From Alteribacter keqinensis (GTDB taxonomy: Bacteria > Bacillota > Bacilli > Bacillales > Salisediminibacteriaceae), in contig NZ_RHIB01000001.1 of assembly GCF_003710255.1 (NCBI RefSeq), forward strand, positions 496,001 through 560,000: a stretch of DNA of 64,000 nucleotides, given 5' to 3'. Below are positions 48,494 through 56,923 of the stretch, piece after piece. A program made the translations under genes and the position numbers. Under the pieces are notes generated by a model. That model saw only the letters and a list, made by a program, of their open reading frames with translations, was not told the DNA's origin and ran no database searches. The first letter of the stretch is position 1, and each line of letters begins with the position of its first letter.

Positions 48494-49141
48494 ATGATAA
48501 TCGAGCTTAATAAACGACAGCAGCGTATTTTAGAGATTGTAAAAGATAAAGGCCCTATAACAGGGGAGCAGATTGCAGAAAAGCTCTCATTAACACGGGC
48601 GACGCTCAGGCCGGATTTGGCAATCCTGACAATGGCCGGCTTTCTGGATGCCCGTCCCCGGGTCGGATATTTTTATACGGGGAAAACCGGTGCGCAGCTT
48701 CTCACTGAAAAAATAGGAAAGCTGACCGTCAAAAATTATCAGTCGATACCGGTAGTAGTAAATGAATCAGCTTCTGTCTATGATGCAATTTGTACGATGT
48801 TTTTGGAGGATGTAGGTACATTATTTGTCGTTAACCGGACTTCTCATCTTGTTGGGATTCTATCCAGAAAAGATCTGTTAAGAGCCAGCATGGGCAAACA
48901 GGATCTGGAATCCATGCCGGTCAACATTATCATGACTAGAATGCCTAATATTACAACGTGTGAACCAACAGATCTTCTACTGGATGTTGCTCAGATTCTC
49001 ATTACAAAACAAATTGACGGGCTGCCTGTTGTCAATTTCAAAGAGACTGATGGAGAGACCAAGATGGAAGTAGTAGGAAGAGTCACAAAAACCAGCATTA
49101 CGAAAGCGTTTGTAGACATAGCGAACAACAAGATTGTTTAA
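48494..49141 (+). CDS. ccpN: Transcriptional repressor CcpN
   Basis: CcpN represses gluconeogenic genes (gapB, pckA in B. subtilis) under glycolytic conditions. The 215-aa protein has an N-terminal HTH (IELNKRQQRILEIVKDKGP, LTRATLRPDLAILTMAGFL) and two CBS domains (about 80-195) that bind nucleotides. ATG 48494 matches the remembered homologue start, with GAGG five bases upstream; ATG 48473 lacks an SD. It precedes ppsR, as yqzB precedes yqfL in B. subtilis, although 549 bases of repeats separate them here. Confidence 0.94.
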   Translation: MIIELNKRQQRILEIVKDKGPITGEQIAEKLSLTRATLRPDLAILTMAGFLDARPRVGYFYTGKTGAQLLTEKIGKLTVKNYQSIPVVVNESASVYDAICTMFLEDVGTLFVVNRTSHLVGILSRKDLLRASMGKQDLESMPVNIIMTRMPNITTCEPTDLLLDVAQILITKQIDGLPVVNFKETDGETKMEVVGRVTKTSITKAFVDIANNKIV

Positions 49142-49148
49142 CAAACTC

Positions 49149-49178
49149 ACCGGTAAAGATGCCTGCTTGCTTACCGGT
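49149..49178 (+). terminator. Possible weak terminator after ccpN
   Basis: ACCGGTAA (49149-49156) with TTACCGGT (49171-49178), 14-base loop, then ACTGTTTTCG. The T-tract is poor. Confidence 0.45.
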
Positions 49179-49221
49179 ACTGTTTTCGCACGTGTTGCTG
49201 TTATTACTGAATACTTTGCGT

Positions 49222-49345
49222 TCCCCTAGGAGTGACGCACATCAATCAAATAATTCAACAATGCTCTTTAACACAGCCATTGAATAGGATAATAAAGCAG
49301 GGGTTTCGAGACTCCTGCGGAAATCAACACCCGGGTTTTACAATC
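49222..49345 (-). repeat. Family A intergenic repeat, partial copy A6
   Basis: On the minus strand the left end GGCTGTGTTAAAGAGCATTG then TTGAATTATTTGATTG (49278 down to about 49245) continues to GTGCGTCACTCCT. Another family A scrap, GAGACTCCTGCGGAAATCAA, lies at 49310-49329. It looks like a broken or rearranged copy. Confidence 0.6.
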
Positions 49346-49370
49346 ATTAAGCTTTATTCAATGCAAGACT

Positions 49371-49567
49371 GTTTTCGTAAAAATCGTTGCTTTAGCTAAA
49401 AAAAGTAAAAAAGTCGAAGTACTGAGGCTACTGTGGCGTGTGGGCCAGGCAAGTTCCCGAAGACCTATTGTTTTAGTAGGTTTGCCGGCACCGCCACGGA
49501 TAGCGAAAGGCACGCAGGCTCCATCTTCTTTTTCTGTTCTCTTAGAGAAGTGAAAATAACAACAATC
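49371..49567 (+). repeat. Family B intergenic repeat, copy B4
   Basis: It runs from TTTCGTAAAAATCGTTGCTT through GTGTGGGCCAGGCAAG, AGGTTTGCCGGCACCGCCAC and GGATAGCGAAAGGCACGCAG to CTTAGAGAAGTGAAAATAAC then AACAATCG. The two halves fold into a long hairpin. It lies in the ccpN to ppsR gap. Confidence 0.7.
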
Positions 49568-49613
49568 GATGCGGAAAAAGCGTAATCCAAAGATAAGCAT
49601 TATCCACGCCAAT

Positions 49614-49662
49614 CAGATAAAAGAGCAGTGTAAACAGGAGGGCGTCTCCCTTTATCTGCTCT
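49614..49662 (+). promoter_or_regulatory. Leader with alternative pairings upstream of ppsR
   Basis: CAGATAAA (49614-49621) and AGAGCAG (49622-49628) can each pair with one overlapping downstream segment, TTTATCTGCTCT (49651-49662). The two helices are mutually exclusive because they share CTG. No T-tract follows. Confidence 0.35.
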
Positions 49663-49690
49663 AATGCGGGAATCAGGAGGTCGAAAGCGT

Positions 49691-50503
49691 ATGAGCAAAC
49701 GTCCGGTTGTATATGTTCTATCCGACTCAGTGGGTGAAACGGCGGAGTTGGTCGTTAAAGCATCAGCAAGCCAGTTTAACCACACGGGTATCGATGTGCG
49801 CAGAGTCCCTTACGTTGAAGACGAGGGGACAATTGATGAAGTGATTGCACAGGCAAAGGAAGACAATGGCATCATCGCCTTTACTCTCGTTGTTCCTGAG
49901 CTGAAAGATTACCTCATACAAAAGTCCAGCCATGCCGGTGTGCCAATTCATGACATTATCACTCCGATGATGGATTTACTGGAAAAACGTACAGGGGAAA
50001 AACCCCGCCTTCAGCCAGGGTTGATTCATACTCTTGATGAAGACTACTTTCGCAAAGTCGAAGCTATTGAGTTTGCGGTTAAGTACGATGACGGACGTGA
50101 TCCAAGAGGAGTGAAAAGAGCTGATATCGTCCTGGTCGGTGTTTCGAGGACATCGAAAACCCCACTATCACAATACCTGGCACATAAACGTCTGAAAGTA
50201 GCCAATATTCCTCTTGTGCCGGAAGTGGATCCGCCGGAGGAACTTTTTCAGCTGGACAAGAAAAAGGTCATCGGTCTTAAAATCAGTCCGGAAAAACTCA
50301 ACAGTATCCGCTCTGAGCGCTTGAAAAGCCTGGGGTTAAAAGAGGAAGCGAATTATGCTACTCTTAACCGGATTGAAGAAGAGCTGAGGTTTTCCGACAA
50401 AGTGATGGAAAGGATCGGATGCCAGTATATTGATGTGTCAAATAAAGCTGTTGAAGAGACAGCGAACATCATTTATAACATATACCGGAAAAACAACAAT
50501 TAG
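49691..50503 (+). CDS. ppsR: PEP synthetase / pyruvate phosphate dikinase regulatory protein
   Basis: This DUF299 protein is a bifunctional ADP-dependent kinase and Pi-dependent phosphorylase controlling PEP synthase or PPDK. The 270-aa protein begins [20 protein letters not shown] and contains the P-loop [11 protein letters not shown] (about 150-160), [14 protein letters not shown] and a C-terminal [12 protein letters not shown]. It is YqfL in B. subtilis, linked to CcpN-controlled gluconeogenesis, which suits its place after ccpN. ATG 49691 lies nine bases past GGAGGT. A strong terminator follows. Confidence 0.95.
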   Translation: MSKRPVVYVLSDSVGETAELVVKASASQFNHTGIDVRRVPYVEDEGTIDEVIAQAKEDNGIIAFTLVVPELKDYLIQKSSHAGVPIHDIITPMMDLLEKRTGEKPRLQPGLIHTLDEDYFRKVEAIEFAVKYDDGRDPRGVKRADIVLVGVSRTSKTPLSQYLAHKRLKVANIPLVPEVDPPEELFQLDKKKVIGLKISPEKLNSIRSERLKSLGLKEEANYATLNRIEEELRFSDKVMERIGCQYIDVSNKAVEETANIIYNIYRKNNN

Positions 50504-50512
50504 TCCTGGCTG

Positions 50513-50555
50513 GGCTGACTAAGAGGGAATCACCTCTTAAGTCAGCCTTTTTTTT
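50513..50555 (+). terminator. Terminator of ppsR
   Basis: GGCTGAC then AAGAGG (50513-50526) pair with CCTCTT then GTCAGCC (50533-50547), followed by eight Ts. Confidence 0.93.
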
Positions 50556-50910
50556 CACTCCGGTTGTATTTGCGGAATAAAGGTGTTCACGGAAGACCGG
50601 AATAAATGGCCGGGAGGTTTCCTGACCCTTTACTGAAAAGGAACTAAAGAAAGCAGTTGTAATGAACATAAAAATATATAAGTGCCAAATTTTAAAATCT
50701 CATTTAAAATGCTGGCGAAATCAATGCAGTTACTATATAATGAAAAATTGTGATTTATTTTTTTGTTTACAGAATGGAATATTGGAAAAAAGAACAAATA
50801 AATTTCAGATGTCAAGACTTTTTATCTTATTTTTGGTAAAGATAGTAAGTGTGTAATGAAAAAACGGCAGGAAAAGAAGGATTCGAACAGGAGATGTAGA
50901 ATAGAGAATT
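50556..50910. other. A/T-rich gap upstream of yqxD-dnaG-sigA
   Basis: No supported gene. The stretch 50650-50870 is clearly more A/T-rich than its surroundings. TATAAT at 50736-50741 is a -10 candidate with a poor -35 (TGGCGA). A 64-aa ORF here has no SD. The region presumably holds the promoters of the macromolecular synthesis operon. Confidence 0.4.
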
Positions 50911-51378
50911 ATGTCACATAACTCCAGAACCGTTTTTATTGATGGAGATGCATGCCCGGTTCGTGATGAAGCTGTCAGGATATCCGGCCGGTATGATCTG
51001 CCTGTAGTATTGGTGAGTTCATATGCTCACGAAACAAGTAAAACGTTTCCCTCCCATGTTCAAAAAATCACAGTGGACCAGGAAGCCGAAGCTGCTGACA
51101 TGGCTATTGTAAAAGGCGTTAAAAAGGGAGATGTCGTTATCACCCAGGACCATGGTCTTGCTGGATTACTTATTGCTAAGGGGGTTCATGTACTTACACC
51201 AAGAGGCAGAATCATTACAGATCTATACATTAATACGCTGCTGTCCATCCGGCACGATCAGGGAAAGCTCAGACGAGCAGGTAAGAAAACAAAAGGCCCT
51301 AAGAAGATGTCGAATGAAGACCGCAGACACTTTGAAAATCAGTTTGAAAAAATTCTGTCTAACAGGCAGGAATTTTGA
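50911..51378 (+). CDS. yqxD: YaiI/YqxD family protein (DUF188)
   Basis: This 155-aa protein has the DUF188 NYN-like fold: VFIDGDACPVRDEAVRIS with conserved D, HETSKTF, DQEAEAADMAIVKGVKKGD and ITQDHGLAGLLIAKG, and a basic C-terminal tail. The PIN/NYN-like acidic residues suggest a nuclease, but activity is unproven. YqxD stands directly before dnaG in B. subtilis, as here. The ATG at 50911 has only a weak SD. Confidence 0.92.
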   Translation: MSHNSRTVFIDGDACPVRDEAVRISGRYDLPVVLVSSYAHETSKTFPSHVQKITVDQEAEAADMAIVKGVKKGDVVITQDHGLAGLLIAKGVHVLTPRGRIITDLYINTLLSIRHDQGKLRRAGKKTKGPKKMSNEDRRHFENQFEKILSNRQEF

Positions 51379-51450
51379 CGAATGAGGCGAATCTATAATA
51401 GCCATCCCTTAATAAAGAATGGTAATTTAGGGTGGTGAATCAACCTGAGT

Positions 51451-53262
51451 ATGCGTATACCACAAGAAAAAATAGAAGAAATCCGGAAATCACAGGACAT
51501 TGTTGATGTTATCGGTGATTATGTCCAACTAAAGAAGCAGGGCAGGAATATGTCCGGCCTGTGCCCTTTCCACGGTGAAAAAACACCTTCATTCTCCGTG
51601 TCTCCCGATAAACAGTTGTATCACTGTTTCGGCTGTGGAGCGGGCGGAAATGTCTTTTCATTTATTATGGAAATTGAAGGTGTCAGTTTTGTGGAATCGG
51701 TTGGTAAGCTGGCAGAGCGGGCAGGTATTCCCCTTCCCGAAGCCGCGGGTCAGACTCCCGAGAATTCAAAGGAACAGCGCAGAACCCGTTACTGGGTTGA
51801 AGCGCACAAACTGGCTGCAAAGCTCTATCAGCATGTATTACTGCAAACTGACGAGGGCAAAGAAGCAAAGCAGTACCTAGAAGAACGAGGGTTTGATGAA
51901 GAAACGATTAAAGAATTCCAACTGGGGTTTGCACCTGATTCGTGGGATTTTCTTACGTCCTTTCTGTCAAAACGGAACTATAACATGGATGAAATGATTG
52001 AAGCAGGTCTTCTCGCCAGACGGGACTTCGACGGAAAGCCATTCGACAGATTCCGAGGGCGAATCATGTTTCCCATCTGGGACCGTAAAGGCCAGACAGT
52101 TGGTTTCAGCGGACGCGTTCTTGGCAGTGGTCATCCCAAGTACATGAACAGTCCCGAATCTGATCTCTTCAATAAAAGCCAGCTACTGTATGCCTTTAAC
52201 CGTGCCCGGCCATCCATCCGGAAAAAAAATGAAGTTATTCTGTTTGAAGGCTATGCCGATGTTATTTCTGCATACAGAGTGGGTATAGGTAATGGTGTTG
52301 CTTCCATGGGTACTGCCCTTACGGACCGGCAGATCAAAATGCTGAAGAGAAATGCCGACAAGGCAGTTCTTTGTTTTGATTTTGATGATGCAGGTCAGAA
52401 TGCGACATACAAGAATGCAGAAATGCTCGAAAGTGCAGGAATGAACGTAAGGGTTGCCAAACTCGAAGAAGGGCTTGACCCTGACGATTATATCAACCGG
52501 CACGGAGGAAAAAAGTTTAAAGAAGAAGTTCTTGAAGGAAGCCTGACATTAATGGGGTTTAAATTCCGTTATTTCAGGAAAGGATTAAATCTCCAGGATG
52601 AAGGGGACCAAATTGAATATGTTGAAAAAATGCTGAGTGAAGTAAGCAAACTGAACCGGGCGGTGGAACGAGACCACTATATCCGGCAGCTCGCTGAAGA
52701 ATTCAATTTATCACTCGACGCATTAAAACAGGAACTCATCCAAATTTATAAGAGACGTAAAAAAGGCAGGAAAGACGAACCGGCTGAAAGAAAGCCGGAG
52801 AGAAAAAGACTGTCGGTTCAGGCCGGGAAAAGGCTTCTGCCTGCTTATGCAAATGCCGAGCGTTTTCTGCTTGCTCACATGCTTCAGGATGCTGAAGTAG
52901 CCTTCAGGGTTCAGGAAAAACTTGGAGCATCTTTTAATATAGATGACTATCATGCGATTGCTGCTCATCTGTACAGTTATTACGGTGAGGGTCACCTGTC
53001 TCTTGCGGGCTTTATCGAACAGCTGTCAGATGAAGGACTCAAGCGGACCGTGAGTGAACTTGCGATGATGACAATCAATGTTGAATTGTCTGAGCAGGAA
53101 TTGAACGATTATATTAAACAAATTCTTAACTATCCCAAAAGGCTTGAGATAGAAAGAATGAAGCAAGAGATGAAAGCATCACGGGATCCGAATGAGGCTG
53201 CTGTGATTGCTAAAAAAATAAGTGAAATGGAACAACAGCTTAAAAACAGCCTGTTAACATAG
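51451..53262 (+). CDS. dnaG: DNA primase
   Basis: DnaG makes RNA primers for replication. The 603-aa protein has the CHC2 zinc finger (C38, H41, C59, C62), the RNA-polymerase fold (RFRGRIMFPIWD, the TOPRIM part with LFEGYADVISA and CFDFDDAG) and a C-terminal helicase-binding domain. A basic hinge (RRKKGRKDEPAERKPERKR) separates core and C-terminus. GGGTGGTG lies 13 bases before ATG 51451; a CTG two codons upstream would be better spaced and is an unusual alternative. It is followed by sigA 65 bases later. Confidence 0.97.
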   Translation: MRIPQEKIEEIRKSQDIVDVIGDYVQLKKQGRNMSGLCPFHGEKTPSFSVSPDKQLYHCFGCGAGGNVFSFIMEIEGVSFVESVGKLAERAGIPLPEAAGQTPENSKEQRRTRYWVEAHKLAAKLYQHVLLQTDEGKEAKQYLEERGFDEETIKEFQLGFAPDSWDFLTSFLSKRNYNMDEMIEAGLLARRDFDGKPFDRFRGRIMFPIWDRKGQTVGFSGRVLGSGHPKYMNSPESDLFNKSQLLYAFNRARPSIRKKNEVILFEGYADVISAYRVGIGNGVASMGTALTDRQIKMLKRNADKAVLCFDFDDAGQNATYKNAEMLESAGMNVRVAKLEEGLDPDDYINRHGGKKFKEEVLEGSLTLMGFKFRYFRKGLNLQDEGDQIEYVEKMLSEVSKLNRAVERDHYIRQLAEEFNLSLDALKQELIQIYKRRKKGRKDEPAERKPERKRLSVQAGKRLLPAYANAERFLLAHMLQDAEVAFRVQEKLGASFNIDDYHAIAAHLYSYYGEGHLSLAGFIEQLSDEGLKRTVSELAMMTINVELSEQELNDYIKQILNYPKRLEIERMKQEMKASRDPNEAAVIAKKISEMEQQLKNSLLT

Positions 53263-53327
53263 TGAGTGTCCGGCAGGGCATTCTCTAATACAAGAAGTTG
53301 TCGTGAACCAATGGAAGGAGGGATCGC

Positions 53328-54449
53328 ATGGCTGAGAAACCTATTCGTCCTATGGCGGAAGGCGATCTAACCATCGATCAGGTGAAGGAACAATTAGTTG
53401 AACTCGGAAAGAAGCGGGGGGTGCTGACTTATGCTGAGATTACCGAACGTCTCGCAGCATTTGATCAGGACTCTGAACAAATGGATGAGTTCTTTGAATA
53501 CCTCGGTGAGCAAGGTGTCGAGATTATGAATGACAATGAAGGTGTCAGTGTCCCAAGTATGCAGCAAGTTGAAAAAGAGGATGAATTTGACCTCAATGAC
53601 TTGAGTGTACCTCCCGGGATAAAGATTAATGATCCTGTCCGTATGTACCTTAAGGAAATCGGTCGTGTTCCTTTATTGTCAGCACAAGAAGAGGTCAGTC
53701 TTGCAAAGCGTATTGAAGACGGGGATGAAGAAGCGAAACGCCGTCTTGCCGAAGCGAACCTCAGACTTGTGGTAAGTATTGCAAAGCGTTATGTCGGTCG
53801 TGGTATGCTGTTCCTTGACCTGATCCAGGAAGGAAACATGGGGCTGATTAAAGCCGTTGAAAAGTTCGATTATAACAAAGGCTATAAGTTCAGTACCTAT
53901 GCCACCTGGTGGATTCGTCAGGCAATTACCCGTGCGATTGCAGACCAGGCGAGAACGATCCGAATTCCGGTTCACATGGTTGAAACGATCAACAAGCTTA
54001 TTCGTGTTCAACGTCAGCTACTTCAGGATCTTGGCCGGGAACCTTCTCCTGAAGAGGTCTCAAAGGAAATGGATCTTACCCCTGAGAAAGTCCGGGAAAT
54101 CCTTAAGATTGCCCAGGAGCCCGTTTCACTTGAGACGCCGATCGGTGAAGAAGATGATTCTCACCTTGGTGACTTTATTGAAGACCAGGAAGCACTGGCA
54201 CCTTCCGATGCAGCTGCCTATGAATTATTAAAGGAGCAGCTTGAAGACGTTCTTGACACCCTTACGGACCGGGAAGAGAATGTGTTAAGGCTGCGCTTCG
54301 GACTTGATGACGGGCGTACAAGAACACTTGAAGAAGTAGGAAAAGTGTTTGGCGTTACTCGAGAACGTATCCGTCAGATTGAAGCAAAAGCACTTCGTAA
54401 GCTGCGCCACCCGAGCAGAAGCAAAAGACTTAAAGATTTTCTTGAATAG
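53328..54449 (+). CDS. sigA: Primary sigma factor SigA (RpoD)
   Basis: SigA directs RNA polymerase to housekeeping promoters. The 373-aa protein has region 1.1 (short), region 1.2 ([17 protein letters not shown]), region 2 ([40 protein letters not shown]), region 3 ([15 protein letters not shown]) and region 4 with the HTH ([20 protein letters not shown]). GGAAGGAGGG precedes the ATG. It ends the yqxD-dnaG-sigA operon at a terminator. Confidence 0.98.
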   Translation: MAEKPIRPMAEGDLTIDQVKEQLVELGKKRGVLTYAEITERLAAFDQDSEQMDEFFEYLGEQGVEIMNDNEGVSVPSMQQVEKEDEFDLNDLSVPPGIKINDPVRMYLKEIGRVPLLSAQEEVSLAKRIEDGDEEAKRRLAEANLRLVVSIAKRYVGRGMLFLDLIQEGNMGLIKAVEKFDYNKGYKFSTYATWWIRQAITRAIADQARTIRIPVHMVETINKLIRVQRQLLQDLGREPSPEEVSKEMDLTPEKVREILKIAQEPVSLETPIGEEDDSHLGDFIEDQEALAPSDAAAYELLKEQLEDVLDTLTDREENVLRLRFGLDDGRTRTLEEVGKVFGVTRERIRQIEAKALRKLRHPSRSKRLKDFLE

Positions 54450-54462
54450 AATATTTACTGAA

Positions 54463-54498
54463 CCTGGATATGGGATAATACCCGTATCCGGGTTTTTA
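54463..54498 (+). terminator. Terminator of sigA
   Basis: CCTGGATATGGG (54463-54474) with CCCGTATCCGGG (54481-54492), two G-U pairs, 6-base loop, then five Ts. Confidence 0.88.
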
Positions 54499-54678
54499 TT
54501 TACCATAAAAGTGATAAATTTCATTTACATTCTGTTCCTGATAAATCTGCAGGTACCTCCGGGACAAGAACTTCTGGAATGAATAGTGATTTATAAAGAT
54601 TTATTTAACCCTATTAAAATGGGGCTGATTTCTTTCGATATTATTAATATGACTCAATAAGATCGGCAGGGATCGTTT

Positions 54679-55215
54679 ATGGATGACAGAAAAAAAATCA
54701 TTATTCGTGAAATAGAGTATTGGAGAAGGAATCGTCTCCTCCCTGAAGTATACTGCACTTTTTTGTTACGCCTTTATGAAGATAAGGAACATGACCAAAA
54801 TGAAAGGAGAAAAGGTCTGTTCACTGACTTTACATCCCTTTTATACGTAACAATTGCCATTTCACTGATAGCGTTAACATTTCTTGTCATTTATTTTACT
54901 CAGTTTTCGTCGTCAATGCAAATAGCCTTGCTTTCGCTCATTCTGCTTGCCCTGGGAAGGGGGCTTTTCGTCACTTTCAGAAAGGGGTTGGCGGTTGTTC
55001 ATATCTTTATCGGCAGCTGCGCTGTTCTCATGCTTTATACCCTTGTTTCACTGGCTCAAGCGATGTTTCCTGGGGCTAATGGAGCTTTGAATACAGTGGT
55101 TATCCTGGCGTGTATCACCTGGATGGCTGCAGGGTGGAAAACGGGCTTCGTTTATTTATTCGTCGCAGGAATTACCGGGTTATTTATGCTTACCATTGCG
55201 AGTGTATTTTTTTAA
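54679..55215 (+). CDS. Hypothetical membrane protein with DUF2157-like N-terminus
   Basis: This 178-aa protein begins with a charged helix (KKIIIREIEYWRRNRLLPEVYC), then YCTFLLRLYED. The segment resembles the soluble start of DUF2157-type membrane proteins. Five hydrophobic helices follow (about 52-72, 78-96, 101-121, 130-147, 150-175). The function is unknown. It sits between sigA and a family A repeat, in a part of the window that departs from the B. subtilis order as I recall it. ATG 54679 follows GGCAGGGATCG, a modest SD. Confidence 0.7.
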   Translation: MDDRKKIIIREIEYWRRNRLLPEVYCTFLLRLYEDKEHDQNERRKGLFTDFTSLLYVTIAISLIALTFLVIYFTQFSSSMQIALLSLILLALGRGLFVTFRKGLAVVHIFIGSCAVLMLYTLVSLAQAMFPGANGALNTVVILACITWMAAGWKTGFVYLFVAGITGLFMLTIASVFF

Positions 55216-55221
55216 GAGAGT

Positions 55222-55449
55222 GCCTATGTTAAAATCATGTGTTGTTTTACGCTCATTGCAGCGGGGGCGCCGATGAGCCTCCAAGAGGTTTATACCTGCT
55301 TCTTCCTCTGCAAATAACGCTACGTAGGTATGTGCGTCGAAGCAATTCGAAGCTGATTCGTGGTGTACTGCTCGTTGCTCCCGCAGGAGTGTCGCATATT
55401 CGCTGCAATCAACATTTTCAATAAATCAACAACACTCTTTAACACAGCT
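55222..55449 (-). repeat. Family A intergenic repeat, complete copy A7
   Basis: On the minus strand it begins AGCTGTGTTAAAGAGTGTTG then TTGATTTATTG, and includes GCGACACTCCTGCGGGAGC. It ends CAATGAGCGTAAAACAACAC then ATGATTTTAACATAGGC, the inverted terminal repeat. The centre has the shared cassette (55291-55365). It occupies the gap before the glycerophosphodiesterase gene. Confidence 0.75.
55291..55365 (-). repeat. Shared roughly 75-bp cassette, copy 3 (inside A7)
   Basis: The minus strand reads CACGAATCAGCTTCGAATTG, CTTCGACGCACATACC and GCAGAGGAAGAAGCAGG, aligned with the cassettes at 11.8 and 35.5 kb. Confidence 0.7.
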
Positions 55450-55525
55450 AAGGGAGTACGTTAGCCTTTATTACAGCAGAACGGTATAATGGAAACCAAG
55501 TCAAAAATAAAGGAGACATCTGTTT

Positions 55526-56278
55526 ATGGAGGTCATTGCACACCGGGGAAATACATTTTATGCACCTGAAAATACGATGGCAGCTTTTTTATCCGCTGCA
55601 TCCTATAATATAAGCGGAATCGAACTTGACGTGCAGTGGACGAAGGATGGTGTGCCGGTTGTTTTTCATGATGAAAAAGTTGACCGGACCACAAACGGAA
55701 GTGGATGGATCCGGTCATTTACATACAGGGAGTTAAGACAGCTTGACGCAGGAAGCTGGTTTGCCGGAAGATTCGGCGGAGAAAAAATCCCATCTCTACA
55801 GGAAGTACTCGAATGGATGAAAGGTGAGGATATTACGTTGCATATGGAAGTAAAAAAGCCGCCGCGGCAATTTGAAGAGCTTCTGGATATGACGCTTGGG
55901 ATGATTGAAAACCACGGGATGGCCCATAAAACAGTCGTCTCCACTTTTTATCACCCGCTCCTCACCTACATGGCCGGCCAGAAGAGAACGCATTTCCAGC
56001 GTGCATTCCTGACAAAAACCCCCTTGTTCAGGGGTATCCGGTATTTAAACAGTATTCAGGCACATGCGATTCACATCCGCCATTCCTATCAAGCTATGAG
56101 GTTCTATCCGTTGTGGGCAAAAAGCGGTATACCTGTAAGAGCCTATACCATTAATCGTGAAAAAGAGGCCCTGAGGTGTAAACGCCTGAATGTTACCAGT
56201 ATTATAACGGATGATCCGAAAACAATGACATCGTTATTTCCTCAACCGGAACAATCACATGGTGAAAACAAAATATAG
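55526..56278 (+). CDS. Glycerophosphodiester phosphodiesterase
   Basis: This 250-aa GDPD-family TIM barrel would release glycerol-3-phosphate and an alcohol from glycerophosphodiesters. Catalytic and metal residues are visible: H6-R7 in IAHRGNT, E33 and D35 in GIELDVQ, and H48 in VVFHDEKVDRTTNGSG. Later come HMEVK and the C-terminal VRAYTINRE and SIITDDP. There is no signal peptide, so it is a cytosolic UgpQ-like form. A TTAGCC-N18-TATAAT promoter candidate lies at 55461-55490, just outside repeat A7. AAAGGAG precedes the ATG. Confidence 0.92.
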   Translation: MEVIAHRGNTFYAPENTMAAFLSAASYNISGIELDVQWTKDGVPVVFHDEKVDRTTNGSGWIRSFTYRELRQLDAGSWFAGRFGGEKIPSLQEVLEWMKGEDITLHMEVKKPPRQFEELLDMTLGMIENHGMAHKTVVSTFYHPLLTYMAGQKRTHFQRAFLTKTPLFRGIRYLNSIQAHAIHIRHSYQAMRFYPLWAKSGIPVRAYTINREKEALRCKRLNVTSIITDDPKTMTSLFPQPEQSHGENKI

Positions 56279-56472
56279 ACAGACTTGTTTTTGTATAAAG
56301 TTCGGGTAATTGTAACAGAATCTACAAGAGAGAGACAATAATTCGCCTTTCCTCTTTTCACTTAAACGTTTTTAGAGTAAAATATACTATAGCTTTGTTA
56401 AGCTAAACTTCGGGACCGGTTTGGTACTATCCCGGTTTAAGACTTACTGACATTTGAAGGAGGTACATACAC

Positions 56473-56850
56473 ATGAGAGGGAAACCCCTTTATCCGTTCC
56501 TTGTAACCGCTTTTCTCGGAATCTTATTAATGATCGCTTTATCCTTTGTTGGGAACGTCCAGCAAGCTGAAATTGCTCAGGAAGGCGAAGAAGGAGAAAA
56601 CGGAGAAGCAGAAGAGCAAGAGTTCGACGATCCGATTGAACTTGGGGAACACGTCTATGAGCAAAACTGTCTTTCCTGTCACGGCGGTGACTTAGAAGGC
56701 GGCTCAGGACCTGCTCTTAATGACGGCTCATATGACCAGGAGGCTATTCTAACTGCGATTGAAGAAGGTCCGGGTTCAATGCCTGGCGGTCTTGTAAGCG
56801 GCGAAGAAGCTGAAGCCGTAGCAGAATATATCTTAAATGAAAATGAATAA
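56473..56850 (+). CDS. cccA: Membrane-anchored cytochrome c-550
   Basis: The 125-aa CccA-type cytochrome has an N-terminal membrane anchor (about 8-28) and a linker of about 22 residues with more than ten glutamates (EGEEGENGEAEEQE). The heme motif CLSCH (66-70) follows, and a likely axial methionine is M103 in GSMPGGL. It faces outside the membrane and carries electrons towards the terminal oxidase. The highly acidic linker is a trait reported for alkaliphile cytochromes. GAAGGAGG precedes the ATG. The order sigA...cccA-trmK is as in B. subtilis. Confidence 0.93.
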   Translation: MRGKPLYPFLVTAFLGILLMIALSFVGNVQQAEIAQEGEEGENGEAEEQEFDDPIELGEHVYEQNCLSCHGGDLEGGSGPALNDGSYDQEAILTAIEEGPGSMPGGLVSGEEAEAVAEYILNENE

Positions 56851-56857
56851 GAAGATG

Positions 56858-56888
56858 AAAAAGAAGGGATGATCTGTTCCTTCTTTTT
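56858..56888 (+). terminator. Terminator of cccA
   Basis: AAAAAGAAGG (56858-56867), 11-base loop, CCTTCTTTTT (56879-56888), with the T-run forming the stem end. Confidence 0.75.
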
Positions 56889-56923
56889 GTCTATTTAAAA
56901 TACATACTGATTAGGTGAAAAAA

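Noticed and set aside
50662-50856. A 64-aa open frame upstream of yqxD
   Set aside because: The region is A/T-rich, the composition is unlike neighbouring proteins, and no SD precedes it.
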